A stretch of 64,000 nucleotides of DNA from positions 942,763 to 1,006,762 of the forward strand of contig JACTVC010000010.1 in the NCBI GenBank assembly GCA_018417955.1, written 5' to 3'. Positions 1-11,500 of this stretch are shown in pieces. This DNA is from Laccaria trichodermophora. Lineage: Eukaryota > Basidiomycota > Agaricomycetes > Agaricales > Hydnangiaceae. Made by a program: the position numbers and the translations under genes. Position 1 is the stretch's first letter. Each line of letters begins with the position of its first letter. Below the pieces are notes generated by a model. It was given only the letters and a program-made list of their open reading frames with translations. It did not search any database and had not been told where the DNA came from.

Positions 1-354
1 TGTGTGTGCCAGAGCTGATGCACTCACTGGGCCCAAAAACTACATTGAGGAGGGAATTGTAGAACTGGAGAGACTTCTTTCCCTAGGGCAGTTGTAGTCA
101 AGTATGATACAGAGTTTTTGTGGCTGTGTTCTCAACTTTGAAGCTGCGACCGTGACATCTACAAACATGTCAGATTCTATGGAACTGAGCAGCACTGCGA
201 CAGCTTGAACGTATCAGGAACACAAAAATGTACCTAGTCTCCCTAACTGAGAACAGCAGACGGAAATCTGCCCACCCGATTATTTTTTTTACTTGTGCAA
301 GTTTTTTTTTTGCAGGTGATTTAATTACCACTTCTAACAGCATATGACACCCTT
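1..354. other. AT-rich sequence, no gene recognised
   Basis: No coding region, tRNA or structured element was recognised. The stretch has homopolymer T runs around 280-315 and leads into a dispersed repeat at 355. It is probably transposon-derived or intergenic sequence. Confidence 0.4.
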
Positions 355-573
355 ACAGACCAGAAAAATATATCCTTACCACATCTGTTTCACAAAATAT
401 ATTCTAAGACCAAGCCAGGGCAAAAATATATTTCTAAGGTGTGACAGTGACATTTCAGGGTCCATTCACCAAAAATATGTCCTTACTGCATTTCCCTTGC
501 AAAATATATTTTGGTGGTGTGACACAGACATTATAATTTTTGTGTAACATTTCAGGGTCCACATCTCAAGAAT
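355..573. repeat. Dispersed 219-bp direct repeat, copy 1
   Basis: This segment recurs in the same orientation at 7543-7761 with only scattered substitutions. Both copies share the phrases ACAGACCAGA, CACATCTGTTTCACAAAATAT and TGACATTTCAGGGTCCA, and both end at TCTCAAGAAT. The flanks are unrelated beyond these limits. I see no TG/CA ends or target duplication, so the element type is undetermined. Confidence 0.7.
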
Positions 574-1545
574 CTATTTTAGATTTCAGGGCTTTCTAGG
601 ACCCATATATATATAGAATATAGATATGGTCCATGACATTTAGTCAGTTGGCACTGGGTGACTGAAGTGATTTTGGATTCCGGATTCCAGACTTTCCAGA
701 ATCGAGATGTCCTCAAATGTAGAGGCTATAACTATATAACAAATAGCTGAATACCAATAGATACAGTTGCATGCAATATATAATCTGCTGTTTCTATAGT
801 AAAAATACAACATAAAAGTTAAAGGGCAAGTTTAGGACCAAAATTATCTTTATGATAAATTTTGTAGAAAAGTTGAATCCAGAAGATAAAAGTTTGAATG
901 GTCAGAAATTTTTGAAGTTTTTTTTTTGAAACTAGGACCCCAGATACTCCATGACACTGGCAGGAAATTTTTTGCCTGTGTGACATGGCTAAAACATTTC
1001 CAAGCAGTGTGACATGGTCAAAACATTTTTCAGCAGTGTCACATAGCTAAAACATTTCCGACCAGTCTGAAACACTTCAAATATTTCCTACCACTCTGAT
1101 ATGCTTCAAAGATTTCTGACCACTTTCAGATGGCTAGGATATTTTTCAATGCAATATATCAACCCAAATATTTCTGGTCACAATATTGAAGGTCAAACAT
1201 TTTTGCCCAATGCAATAATATATTTTCTTCCAGAGGCAAAAAAATAAATGGCCAAAGAACCTATTAGCCTGGATATATACCTATATGTTTCAAGGCTAAT
1301 AGCTTGCTCAAGGTGGGTGACTGAAGTGACTATTTCACAACAAACAAGTGGACAGGAAGTACATCGCATCAGCCAGACCCTAAAGAGAAAGACAGGATAC
1401 AGTGAGGATGAGGATGTAGAAATGCATGACAAGGTTAGAAGGATGCATATTGATTGAAATGTATGGTCTATGGCTAGACTACATATATGATTTATGTTGT
1501 GAATGTGGGCTAATCATGAAACTAACAAAGGTAGATAGACTTTGA
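574..1545. other. Repeat-derived intergenic sequence
   Basis: No gene was recognised. Short internal repeats occur at 960-1140, where phrases such as 'gtgacatggctaaaacattt' recur about every 40 bp. The stretch 1285-1335 matches the sequence flanking the hAT-type insertion at 20.1/22.4 kb, so it acts as a paralogous empty site for that insertion. Confidence 0.4.
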
Positions 1546-1643
1546 TGAATCAATGTGATTTACTTTTTTTTCATTGTAAATTATACTTCTTTACATTGAA
1601 GCAAAAAGGAAGCCAAAAAAACAAAGTAAATCACATTGATTCA
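1546..1643. repeat. 98-bp palindromic foldback
   Basis: The arms TGAATCAATGTGATTTACTT (from 1546) and its exact reverse complement (ending 1643) flank an AT-rich core that itself contains CATTGTAAA and TTTACATTG. The whole segment can fold into one long hairpin. It may be a tiny MITE remnant; no target duplication is evident. Confidence 0.65.
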
Positions 1644-1983
1644 CCTAAGTCCTTCAGCCAAATAGAGCAATGATGAGGCCACAAGGCAAGTGCTGCAAGT
1701 GGAAGCCATGAGCGCAAGCCATGACAAGTGACAACCATGAGGTATGATGACAAAGCATACCATGGATCAATAACACTGTGGAAATGTTGAGGGATGTTTC
1801 TAGGACAGGGCTAGCAAACAATTTGAGGAGGAGAGAGCAGAGGCATCACTATTCATATGCTCAGGGTGCTAAAAGCAAATGTTAAGCAAAGACTTGTGGG
1901 TGTGGGCCAGTGCTTTGCATGGCATGTATGAGTCCTTCCTGTCGACTCTAAATTTAATTTTAGGAAATTGGTCATGTGACCAC

Positions 1984-2701
1984 TGTTAGGGTACGATAGG
2001 TCGTTCCTACCATTCTTGTCCTTTCATCTCTCGCCTTCAGACCATTACTCACATTTCAAGTCTAGTCATTGTATTACCTTACTAGTCTCTACTAGTTGTA
2101 CTCAAGTTCTACTATTGTTTAGGTAGTTGTATTCTGTTCACTCAAAGTAGCATGTCTGTTAACGCATTCAATATCAATCCTGTCTGTATGTGTATACATT
2201 GTTTGGATTACAAGGTGTTAGGATTGCAGGCTACACCAAATAAGTACTGGGTTTGGTATCGTTAGTAAGCAAGATGAAGAACTTTGTAGCAAAGAGGTGA
2301 ACGTTCTGGATTCTTCTGTACTACATAGCATTTGTATTTAAGTAGACCAGAATATGATTAGTGGAGGATGACTACTTTTAACCCCCAATTGAATCTACTT
2401 AAAGTTTACTGAACTAAGTGATAGTCTAGAGTAAGTTGATAAAGCTGCGTGCTATCAATAAACTCTGATCAACTGTTAAAGCTGCGCACTAATGACTTGA
2501 TCATCAACTGCTGGTTCTTGGTATCGTAAATACGAAAGCTAAGACTCTCTTCGCTTTGAAGGTTAACCGCATTCTCACACATTTCTAAAATCATGCGAAT
2601 TGACTCTGCCTAAGGTAAGATCAGTTCAATTATCGTTGTGCTAATTGTTTGTATTCACAGGAATACACCAACGAAGAGCCACAGAGTTGCGAATCCTAAC
2701 A
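1984..2701 (+). mobile_element. Solo LTR, family A, copy 1 (718 bp)
   Basis: The element begins TGTTAGG and ends CCTAACA, a perfect 7-bp inverted terminal pair of LTR type. It is bounded by the 5-bp direct duplication ACCAC (1979-1983 and 2702-2706). No internal retrotransposon sequence adjoins it, so it is a solo LTR left by LTR-LTR recombination. Near its 3' end it carries a GTATTCACAGGAATACACCAA-like motif that is also near the 3' end of the related LTR at 17947-18658. Confidence 0.88.
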
Positions 2702-2706
2702 ACCAC

Positions 2707-3437
2707 CCTCCTAACATCCCATCAGCTGCAATGACATGTAATCACTTTATTATTTTCCGAGTTTTCTTCTATATTTGCAAATAGACTCTAAGCCCTGAGC
2801 CTAGCCATCAATATCATGGCAACAATATGTACTATTCTTATTTTTGCTTTTTTTTTCTTCTTGATTTTATAGCAATTTTTCCCAATTTTATAACTATTTT
2901 TCTGTTTATGGTAAAATATTCCTACAGTCCATTTTGCATATATCTCAAGAAAGAAGATGGTTAGTTACATCTTGTGACCTATAATAGCATGCTCTATATA
3001 TCTGTGATGAATTTCCTTTTTGGGTTGAAATTCCCACGGTATCGGGAACACAGCCTCTCACTTAGCTCCATAAACAACAATTGTAGCCCCTTTTCTTACC
3101 TTTACAAATATATATAAATAATAATGTGCAGACCATTCCTCATTGAGAAAAACACAAAATACTGAAAAAATTGGACACTTTTGTAAATTGTCATGCATTT
3201 TTGACCAATATCTCAAAGAGCAAGAAGGCTGGTCTGATGATATAGTCACATCACAGATATGATAATATTGTTACATAGTTGTCTTAATTTTCCATATTTG
3301 GATATGAACCCTGAACACTGGACACAGCCCTTCATACATCATCACAACAAAAAAAGTATTATTTTGATTTTTTACTCATTGTTTTCTGATTTGCTAGCCA
3401 TTTTTCTTACTTTGTTCTATATTTAGATATGGACCCT
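2707..3437. other. Dispersed 'ccctgaac' repeat region, no gene
   Basis: No coding region was recognised. Phrases such as 'tgaaccctgaacac..gacacagccc' and 'tctgattttctggca' first appear here and recur at 3.4-3.7 kb, 7.2-7.4 kb, 8.4-8.5 kb and 13.5-14.5 kb. They mark a dispersed low-complexity repeat family. Confidence 0.4.
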
Positions 3438-3783
3438 GAACCCTGAACACAGCCCCTTCAACACCATGGCAACAGAGAAGATCCTTCTTAATCTTTGGGT
3501 ATTTTTTTCTGATTTTCTGGCAACTTTTAGGTGGTTTCTATATTTAGATATTGACCCTGAACCCTGAACACAGCCTCCCCAACTTACTAAGCAATATTCT
3601 GATTTTTTACATATTTTTTGCCATTTTTCTTGCCAGTTTTCCTGATTTTATGGCTGCTTTTCTGTTTAAGGGAAAAGGTTCCTGCAGTGATGAAAGATGA
3701 ATGAATGAATGAATGAAAATTTTGCCTAAGTCCTCAGTTGATAAAGAATGAGTCTTACTCGTAAACTCATAAGGACTCATAAT
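3438..3783. repeat. Direct repeat flanking the gypsy remnant, left copy
   Basis: About 346 bp nearly identical, in the same orientation, to 7167-7503. Both contain the GAATGAATGAATGAA run and both end at AAGGACTCATAAT. The pair brackets the Ty3/gypsy pol remnant the way LTRs would, but I see no clean TG...CA ends, primer-binding site or target duplication, so LTR status is unproven. Confidence 0.6.
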
Positions 3784-3843
3784 TTGGTAGATTTGACTAG
3801 AAAATATGATGAAGAGGATGAGGCATTCAACTGTGGGAAGAAA

Positions 3844-3947
3844 TCATTTTTGTGGGAGAAAGTCAAATTTCAGCGTTACTGTGCTGAAAAAAGTCTCAAG
3901 ATCCCAGGTAATAAACAAGTCTCTTTGTAAACTCAGAGGACTTGTAA
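3844..3947. repeat. Short dispersed repeat, also at 16585-16684
   Basis: About 100 bp is shared with 16585-16684 in the same orientation, including GGTAATAAACAAGTCTCTT and AACTCAGAGGACTTGTAA. It lies just upstream of the gypsy reverse-transcriptase remnant and is probably part of a non-coding retroelement segment. Confidence 0.55.
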
Positions 3948-6888
3948 AGCTTACAAGGAGCATATCGAGCACTTGGATAAAGTTTTGGAAGCAATTGAAA
4001 ATGCAGGAATAACATTGTCCCTGGTCAAATGTCACCTTTTCTACTCCTTAATACTCCTGTTAGGTCATAAGGTCTCTTGACTGGGACTATTGACACACCT
4101 GGAGAAAGTCTGGGCCATTCAAGAATTGGAGAGACCTATGAAGTTATCTCAATTGCAAACGTTCCTGGGGATGGCTGTGTACTTCTCCACTTTTATTCCC
4201 TACTATTCCAACAGATGCTACCCTCTCTTTCAGTTATTAAGGAAGGGAGCCAAATGGAAGTGGTCAGCTGAATGCAAGACGGCTTTCTTATCCATAAAAG
4301 AAGCTTTACAACAGGCTCTCATCCTGGGACATCCGATTGAAGGGCTCCCTTGCCATCTGTACACAGACACATCAGATGAGGCTTTGGGTTGTGCCTTGCA
4401 ACAAGTTCAGCCAATAAAGATCAGTGATCTGAAGGGCACCAGAACTTATGATCATATGAAGAAGGCGCATGATGCAGGGAAACCACCCCCCAAGTTAATG
4501 GTACAGCTCTCTTCCAAACTGAAGGATGATTGAGTAGCAGAGGACTGGAGTGAGGAGTTCAACGACACCATGGTTTATGTGGAAAGAGTTATAGCCTATT
4601 GGTCCTGTACCTTCAAATCCACAGAAACATGTTACTCCACCACAGAAAGGGAAGCTTTAGCTGTAAAAGAAGGGTTAGTAAAGTTCCAGCCCTTCATTGA
4701 AGGAGAGAAGTTGGTGTTAGTTACCAACACACTGCCCTGCAGTGGGCTAAAACTTCCGAAAATGCAAATCGTAGGCTGGCAGCATGGGGAACCATCTTTT
4801 CTGCTTATGCTCCAAACTTGACAATAATCCACTGGCCAGGAAGAAAGCATTCCAATGTAGACCCGCTGTCTAGGCTGTATCACACCCCACCTCCGCATGA
4901 TTCACCTGGAAGAGATGAATCAACTCTGCTAGAGATTAATCCAATGCATATAGATACCTCTTTGAACCCTTCCATGGGAAAGGTTGCCTTTTCTGCCTTT
5001 CGAATAGTTGAATGTTTGGAGGAGATGAATGAAGTTTGGCTAAAAACCCACAGTGCAGTTAGTAAAGGCAAAGTAGCAGCTAAACCAGATTCACAACCGA
5101 ACTTACCCACATCTGCCCTCAAAAGCCAAACAAATGAATACTGGGGGGCTACTAACCCTCCCCCAAATACTCATGTTCACCTGCAGAAATTGGTCATGGA
5201 AGAATGGGTACAGGGATACAAGTCAGATGCTCACCTAACAAAAGCATGGAATGACCCAAAAACCGAAGTGGATCAATGGGTCCCAGGACATCAATATTCC
5301 AAGGACAACCAGGGCTTGATGTTATTTAGGGATGCCAACTACCAGCTGTGATATAGGATTGGAAGGGAATGCCCAGAGGCCATAGTCAAACAGTGGTATA
5401 TAGCTAGATTTGGATATCTTACATAATATATTGATCTTTTGTCTTGAACCACCATCTTGTTAGCAGTCTTGCCATCCTCTTGCACTACATGTAGTGCTTT
5501 GTATATCTGTACTTCCTACAGTATGCATAATCATGTTGGGCCAGCTGAGTATCTTGTAACTGCTCATTGCTCACTTATGGGTGTTGATCCCAGATCTACC
5601 CATTCTTGCCTCCTCCTTCCCTCTTGGCTTCAGCTATGTGAGAAGTTCAGAGTGAATGCTTCACACCAGCCTAGGCTGTGTGTACCTGCATCTCAACACC
5701 AAGATTTACTAGAAGAAGCTTACGAACTCGCCTATGAAGGTGCTCATCAAGGACCTGAAAAGCTATGGCAGAAGCTCAGTAGTCAGTTCTACTGGAAGAG
5801 AATGAAAGCAGATATCCTCAAGTTTGTACAAACCTGTGATATCTGTCAGAAAATCAAACTGTCGAACTTCAATTGCTACAGTTACCTCATTCCCAACCCA
5901 ATCCCCACCAGACTGTACCAATCCATAGCCATGGATTTCATAGTTAATCTCCCTTGGTCAGAGGGTTACAACATGATTCACGTGATGGTAGACAGACTCA
6001 CCAAACACAGGACTTTTAGTCCTACCATGACCAGCTTGAATGCCGAGGATTTTGGAGCTTTGTTCATCAAAAAAGTAGTATGCTGATTTGGTCTTCCAGA
6101 AAGCGTGATATGTGACTGTGACCCCAGATGGACATCTGATTTTTGGAAGGGCATAGCAAGGTTCTTGCAAATGAAGATGTCCCTTTCAACATCCCACCAC
6201 CCCCAGCATGACAGTTAGATTGAAATTGTTAATCAATTCCTGGAAGTTATGTTGAGGGCATTCATCTCTGATAATAAGGAAACTTGGGCACACTGGCTGC
6301 CATTGTTGGAATGGGCTTACAACGCAAGTATTCATAATTCCACAGGATGCACCCCCAACTTCTTGATGTTCAGATTTGAGCCATAGATTGGATTTGGAGA
6401 AATGGCTGGCTCTTATGCAAATGCACAGGGATAGTGTAAGAAGAGCAATAGCTCACACACAGCACCACCAAGCATGAATGTTTAATAAAGGCTGCAAACC
6501 CTTGACTGATTTGAAAGAAGGGGACAAGGTGCAAGTAAACCCACTCTCTTTGGAATGGAAGGAGTCAAAAGGAGAGGGAGCAAAACTCACCACTCGTTGG
6601 ATAGGACCTTTCAAGATCACACAAAAGAACAATCCCAATGTATACCATCTGAGGATGGGTGATAACTACCCTGGCTCCCCAGTAATTAACATTCAACATT
6701 TAAAAAGGTACAACACAGACCACACTTACCTCAATAGAATGACATTGCTGGAATTGTTCATCAGAAAAACAGAATGGGAAAAATACGAAGTCGAAAGAAT
6801 CGTCAGTCATAAGAGGGTAGGAAAGAAAGCTGTGCTTTGGTACCTTATTAGGTGGTCCACAATTCAACACTTGGGCCACTGCTCGTGA
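3948..6888 (+). mobile_element. Decayed Ty3/gypsy chromovirus pol remnant
   Basis: Translated fragments in order are: the end of reverse transcriptase with the 'GITLSLVKCHLFY' and 'FLGMAVYFSTFIPYYS' thumb/connection region (3950-4530); RNase H 'CHLYTDTSDEALGCALQQ' and 'STTEREALAVKEGL' (4330-4690); the tether 'TIIHWPGRKHSNVDPLSRL' (4820-4880); integrase zinc region 'CDICQKIK' and DDE core 'IAMDFIVNLP...VDRLTKH' (5700-6240); GPF/Y-type 'WIGPFKI' (6596); and a terminal chromodomain-like segment starting 'YEVERIV' (about 6786). Several in-frame stops (near 4531, 6085, 6214, 6384 and 6474), at least one frameshift near 4760, and an inserted solo LTR at 5347-5665 make it non-functional. Gag, protease and most of reverse transcriptase are missing. 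Confidence 0.88.
5347..5665 (+). mobile_element. Solo LTR, family B, copy 1, inside gypsy pol
   Basis: 319 bp beginning TGTGA and ending TCACA, bounded by the 5-bp duplication CCAGC (5342-5346 and 5666-5670). It sits between the RNase H tether and integrase of the gypsy remnant. Removing the element and one duplication copy rejoins the frame as ..NYQ-PRLCVPAS.., the expected continuity of pol, which confirms the limits. A second copy lies inverted at 17219-17527. Confidence 0.9.
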
Positions 6889-7166
6889 CCTGAAGAACTC
6901 AGCAGAAATTCTGTCAGAGTATTGGAAGAAGCACAACCTCTAACCAATATAACAATCACTTCGTCCTATGCAAACCATCCTATCATCTATGCAAATCCTC
7001 TGTTGCCAATTCCAGAATGAATTTATTCCACCGGAATTTGTGACCCCTGTAATTGTAATTTTGGCTGATGTCTCTGCCAAATTTTATTCCTCTGGAATCC
7101 ACTGGAATCTGCAGGAATGACTGGAATCCAGCAGGAATATGTAGAGCATCACTAAGACCTCACCCA

Positions 7167-7503
7167 GAACCCTGAAGACAGCCCCTTCAAAAACACCATG
7201 GCAACAGAGAAGATCACTCTTAATTTTTGGCTATTTCTTTCTGATTTTCTGGCAACTTTTAGCTAGTTTCTATATTTAGATATTGACCCTAAACCCTGAA
7301 CACAGCCTCCCCAACTTACTAAGCAATATTCCGATTTTTTACACATTTTTTGCCATTTTTCCTGATTTTATGGCTGCTATTCTGTTTAAGGGAAAAGGTT
7401 CCTGTGGTAATGAAAGGTAAATGAATGAATGAATGAAAAATTTGCCTAAGTCCTCAGTTGATAAAGAATGAGTCTTACTCATAAACTTGTAAGGACTCAT
7501 AAT
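7167..7503. repeat. Direct repeat flanking the gypsy remnant, right copy
   Basis: Same-orientation partner of 3438-3783, about 337 bp, with a short deletion in the 'gccatttttc' region relative to the left copy. It starts about 280 bp after the last gypsy coding similarity. See the left copy for why LTR status is not claimed. Confidence 0.6.
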
Positions 7504-7542
7504 CAGAAGTTTTTTGCTGAAACTAGGACCCCTGGCACCCCA

Positions 7543-7761
7543 ACAGACCAGAGAAATATATCTTTACCACATCTGTTTCACAAAATATATCCTAAGGCCA
7601 AGCCAGGGAAAAAATATATTTCTAAGGTGTGACAGTGACATTTCAGGGTCCACTCACCAAAAATATATCCTTACTGCATTTCACTTGCAAAATATATTTT
7701 GGTGGTGTGACACAGACATTATAATTTTTGTGTGACATTTCAGGGTCCACATCTCAAGAAT
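7543..7761. repeat. Dispersed 219-bp direct repeat, copy 2
   Basis: Partner of 355-573 in the same orientation and about 7.2 kb away. The right limit coincides with the point where an acidic open frame on the minus strand begins to show coding-like sequence. Confidence 0.7.
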
Positions 7762-7769
7762 ATAACCTT

Positions 7770-8120
7770 ATGAGTACAATACTGAGGATGCTCTGGAAGA
7801 CATTCATGGCTTTCATGTTCATCATACATAATTTGGTAATCATTTAGTTCATCCTCAGAGTCTAGATCTTGCTGCCCAACTTCATCTTCTATGTCATCAT
7901 CTATACTGTCTCCTCCACCAAGAAAATTGATTTCATCTTCTCCTTCTGTGTCTGTGCCATCATCTTCTGCATTAGATTCAAGTTCATCCATATGCTGTTC
8001 TTCTTTTGAATGCTTCTCTTTTTTGGCTTTATGTATCCAGTCATATAGAGACATGCACTCATAAGCAGTTGGGTGGTAGATATAATCATATACACTTCAT
8101 ATTCCAATGTATGTGCCATC
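7770..8120 (-). pseudogene. Transposon-related acidic ORF fragment, possibly Helitron helicase
   Basis: A minus-strand open frame encodes 'MSLYDWIHKAKKEK', then a long Asp/Glu-rich linker, then 'CLPEHPQYCTHKV'. From memory, this order (a 'Y-W' segment, an acidic stretch and a 'LPEHPxYxTH' phrase) resembles the linker before the helicase part of Agaricomycete Helitron Rep/helicase proteins. I see no Walker A motif or Rep catalytic motif in the window, so this is a fragment at most. An adjoining frame continues upstream to about 8245 without recognisable motifs. Confidence 0.3.
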
Positions 8121-8574
8121 ATACTTGTGTTAGAGGCCATTGCAAGCATGGCAGAAATGAGTCCTCTTTTGCAAAGGCAATAGAAATCAATTTCTATTTT
8201 TTCTCCTTTTTTCTGTTTTTCTGGGTACATTTTTATCACAAACAAGTAAATTTTCCTATGTAAGTCTTCTTCTGGATTCTAAACAAATTACCCCAGCATC
8301 ATCACCATCAATAAAAAACATTTCTATGTTTTTCTTATTTTTTGCTTATTTTCTGATTATATGCAGGTAGATTACCCTAGAGCCTGAAACTGTTACCCAA
8401 CATCATTACTAACAATAAGCACCATCCTTCAATTCTCACTGATTTTCTTGACATTTTATGACTATTTTTCAATGGATTACCATATTTGGATGGATGTTGT
8501 ATACCCTGAACACTTTAGCAAACTTATACTACAAAGTTTACTGATATACAATAAAAGACTGCAAATGTCAGACA

Positions 8575-11500
8575 TAGTGATGCTGTGGTCTGGTTTGGTC
8601 TGGTTCTCACAGATTTTTTCAGAACCAAGAACTGGACTTTAGGTTTGGTTCTCCATTTTCCGAACTTGGAACCAGACCTTAGGTTCAAGTTCTTTGAGGT
8701 CCAGTTCAGGTTCAGCAGTAGAAGAACGAAGAACCAAACATTTAAAAGTTTAAAAACACACAAAAGACATGTATTTAACTTTAAAACATAAAAGCCTGGT
8801 ACTCTACTTGTTAGCTTCTTCAACAGCATCCAAATCCTCCATGTCAATGGCCTCAATGTCTTGGAGAAGTAAGGCAAGGTGTCCACATGCCTCAGCGGCA
8901 GCAGTGATATGCCTGTTACCATACGTGCATTTGAGAATTTGGAGGCTCTCAAATATGGTGGGGGTAAGACAGTTGTGTTGTGAGGTACCTGTCAATCTGC
9001 CACTGGAAAAGGCCTGCTCTGATGCATGGAAGAGCCTTGGATAGCGAGATAATTGTGTGCAATGCAGGCAAGCGTGGGGTACCGTGATGCATGTTGCTAA
9101 TATATAAACAGAACATCAGGGTCTATGTGCCACAAAAATTGTAACGGATTCAATGTACCCCCCACCAAAGGACAATGTCCTTGGTTTGTTTCAATGGGCT
9201 GTGGAGATATAGCCTCAGCTCTTCTTGTGAATTTGTGTTCACGTGCTCTGCATCTATGCATGATCAGACCGCTGCTTGCATCCAAGAGTAGCCGTATGTG
9301 CCGTTTGATGGACCAGGGGCACCTAAATATGACAGTCAGGCTTGCAATGAAAGTAAGGATGAAAAGTTTAAAAAAAGCTTGCCTTCTGCATTCACGTTGG
9401 TCTTCTGCAGACTTGGTGTAACATAGTATGAGTCAAACTATAAATGATAAGAGAAGATATCCTTGAGCAAAAGCCGAAACTTACAAGTTCTTCAAAGCAT
9501 TGAACGCTGGCATCAAAAAAGTCCTCATCCCATTTATTTTCGGCATATGTGAGCTTAATGTTTGGACCGAGTGCTATAATTGGCCAACATTAGTTAATGA
9601 TATGAGAGATAAAAGAATGATGTACCAAGGCAGATGAAGTAGACATCAGTATCATCTACCTTACAATACCATTTTCGAAGATTTTTGAAGCCTTTATTGA
9701 GGGCAGATTCCATCTCCACAAACTTGGTGACCTTGGACATGTTCTCCCAGGATTGTTGGAGGAACTCGAGGATTGGAATTGTCTGAAAGACTGTGGAGAT
9801 CTTCATGCTTGAGAAACTTTGCTGGGCATTTGCAGGCTCCTGTAGTATAATGTTAGAAACTTCAACATCCATTCAAGAGACACATACCTGAAGAATTTCA
9901 TGCACTAGTTCGATGTTCTGCCAATCTCTTTTTGACAAGCAGAAGTCTGAGTATGATTTGCCCTGCAGGTCTGGAACACTCTCGCTATTGTCTGCAAGAA
10001 GGACAAACTGATCGACGGCCTATTGATGTAGCTTCAGTACTGTGAGAGTGACATTGACAGTTGACAAACCTTTCATAAGACAATCAGTCTATCAAGGAAA
10101 GTGTACATTGAAGCCCAATGAGTGTGAACCCAAGTCAAAAGCATAAGTGGCAGTAAGTGGACTTGTTCACACATCTTGCAGAGGAAGGCATGCACTTGGA
10201 TCAGTAATCTACATACAAGCAGAGCAAAGATCAAGCTACTTGAGTGGCAAGGGCAAGTGCCTTCCCAACTGCATCTGACAAACCAGCAACATCACTGTCC
10301 TCATTGTCATCCTTGTCATCACTGTTGACTGGCTCACGTTGATTCATCTTGTCCACAAGACGGCGCACCACTGTCAGGGCCACAGCACTAATGAAGTGCC
10401 CAGCTGCAAGATGGATCACATGCTCCATGCACCTGTGCATGTGAGGAGTGTTCTGTCAAGATATCCTCGAAATACTTACCATACACGATGTTGGGCTGGA
10501 TCCCAGCCTTCATCACCATCAGCATCCAACAGCCTATTCAACTCGCAGATGGCAGTGTCATTGTTAGTTGCATTATCGGCAGTAAACCATCCAATCTACA
10601 AAATCATTGTGTTAGTTAGCTGATGGTGATTTTGATGAACGCCATACCTTGTCTGCAATGTTATAATGTTCAACTGTCTGGAATAGGATGTTGGCAATGT
10701 TCGACCCAGAATAGTTGCCTTCAATTGGTGCAAAAGCGAGCTGCTCTTCACATAGCTCCTGCTTCTGGGGATCATCTTCTGGGGAGTCAATGTAGTGGCC
10801 AGTGATCGATAAGTAAGGGTCTCCAGGCTCTGAGGTCCATGAGTCAAAGGTGAAGGACACCTTTCCAGGTATTGCCTGAAAATTGTGTGAGTTATTTAAA
10901 TGAAAAAAAAGAATGTATCATATACCTTAAGCCTCTCACCAATCCTTTCCTCAGTGGTTGCGGCGCGAATCTCAATCTCCTTGTGGACCTTAGTTATGAT
11001 GTGGGATGTCTTTCTCAGTGAGGGAAGGCTGGGTGTACATGAGAAGCTGACAGAAAGGGCCCTTGTCTACGAGCTGGAAGGCCTTGAGGAACAAAGTAAG
11101 TTTCCAATTTACAAAGAGGCAATTAGATAAATACCTCATCCTCACACACTACTAGTTCTACAAGATAATCAAGCAGCCCATCAGTCATGAACATCAGAGG
11201 GCATGCTTGGCAAGTGACAACGTCATCTAGGCTGCCTTGTCTCATCCTGGAGAGAGAAAATTATGTTAGTAGACTAGCTGTGGTAAAATTATATGACATA
11301 CCCATCTTTGGAACCTTCCTTTGGGGTTCGGAAAAATACACAGTCGTGCATTGGAATGCTGAGTTTCTCACAACGCTCCTTGTAGATCGCAACATGGTCT
11401 GGATGCCTATAGAACTCATGAGTAAAGACATGATGGAGAGGGGCAGAGCTGACAAAGAACCTGCCAATGTGGGTCCTCAACATAGTGATACCTCCCATGA

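Noticed and set aside
344..547. 67-codon ORF with a near-duplicate at 7514-7735
   Set aside because: The duplicate frames arise because the 219-bp repeat is duplicated; the composition is AT-rich with no motif, so I treat it as non-coding repeat.
3438..7503. Direct repeats 3438-3783 and 7167-7503 as LTRs of the gypsy remnant
   Set aside because: They bracket pol, but lack TG...CA ends, primer-binding site, polypurine tract and target duplication, and parts recur elsewhere as dispersed repeats. Recorded as repeats only.
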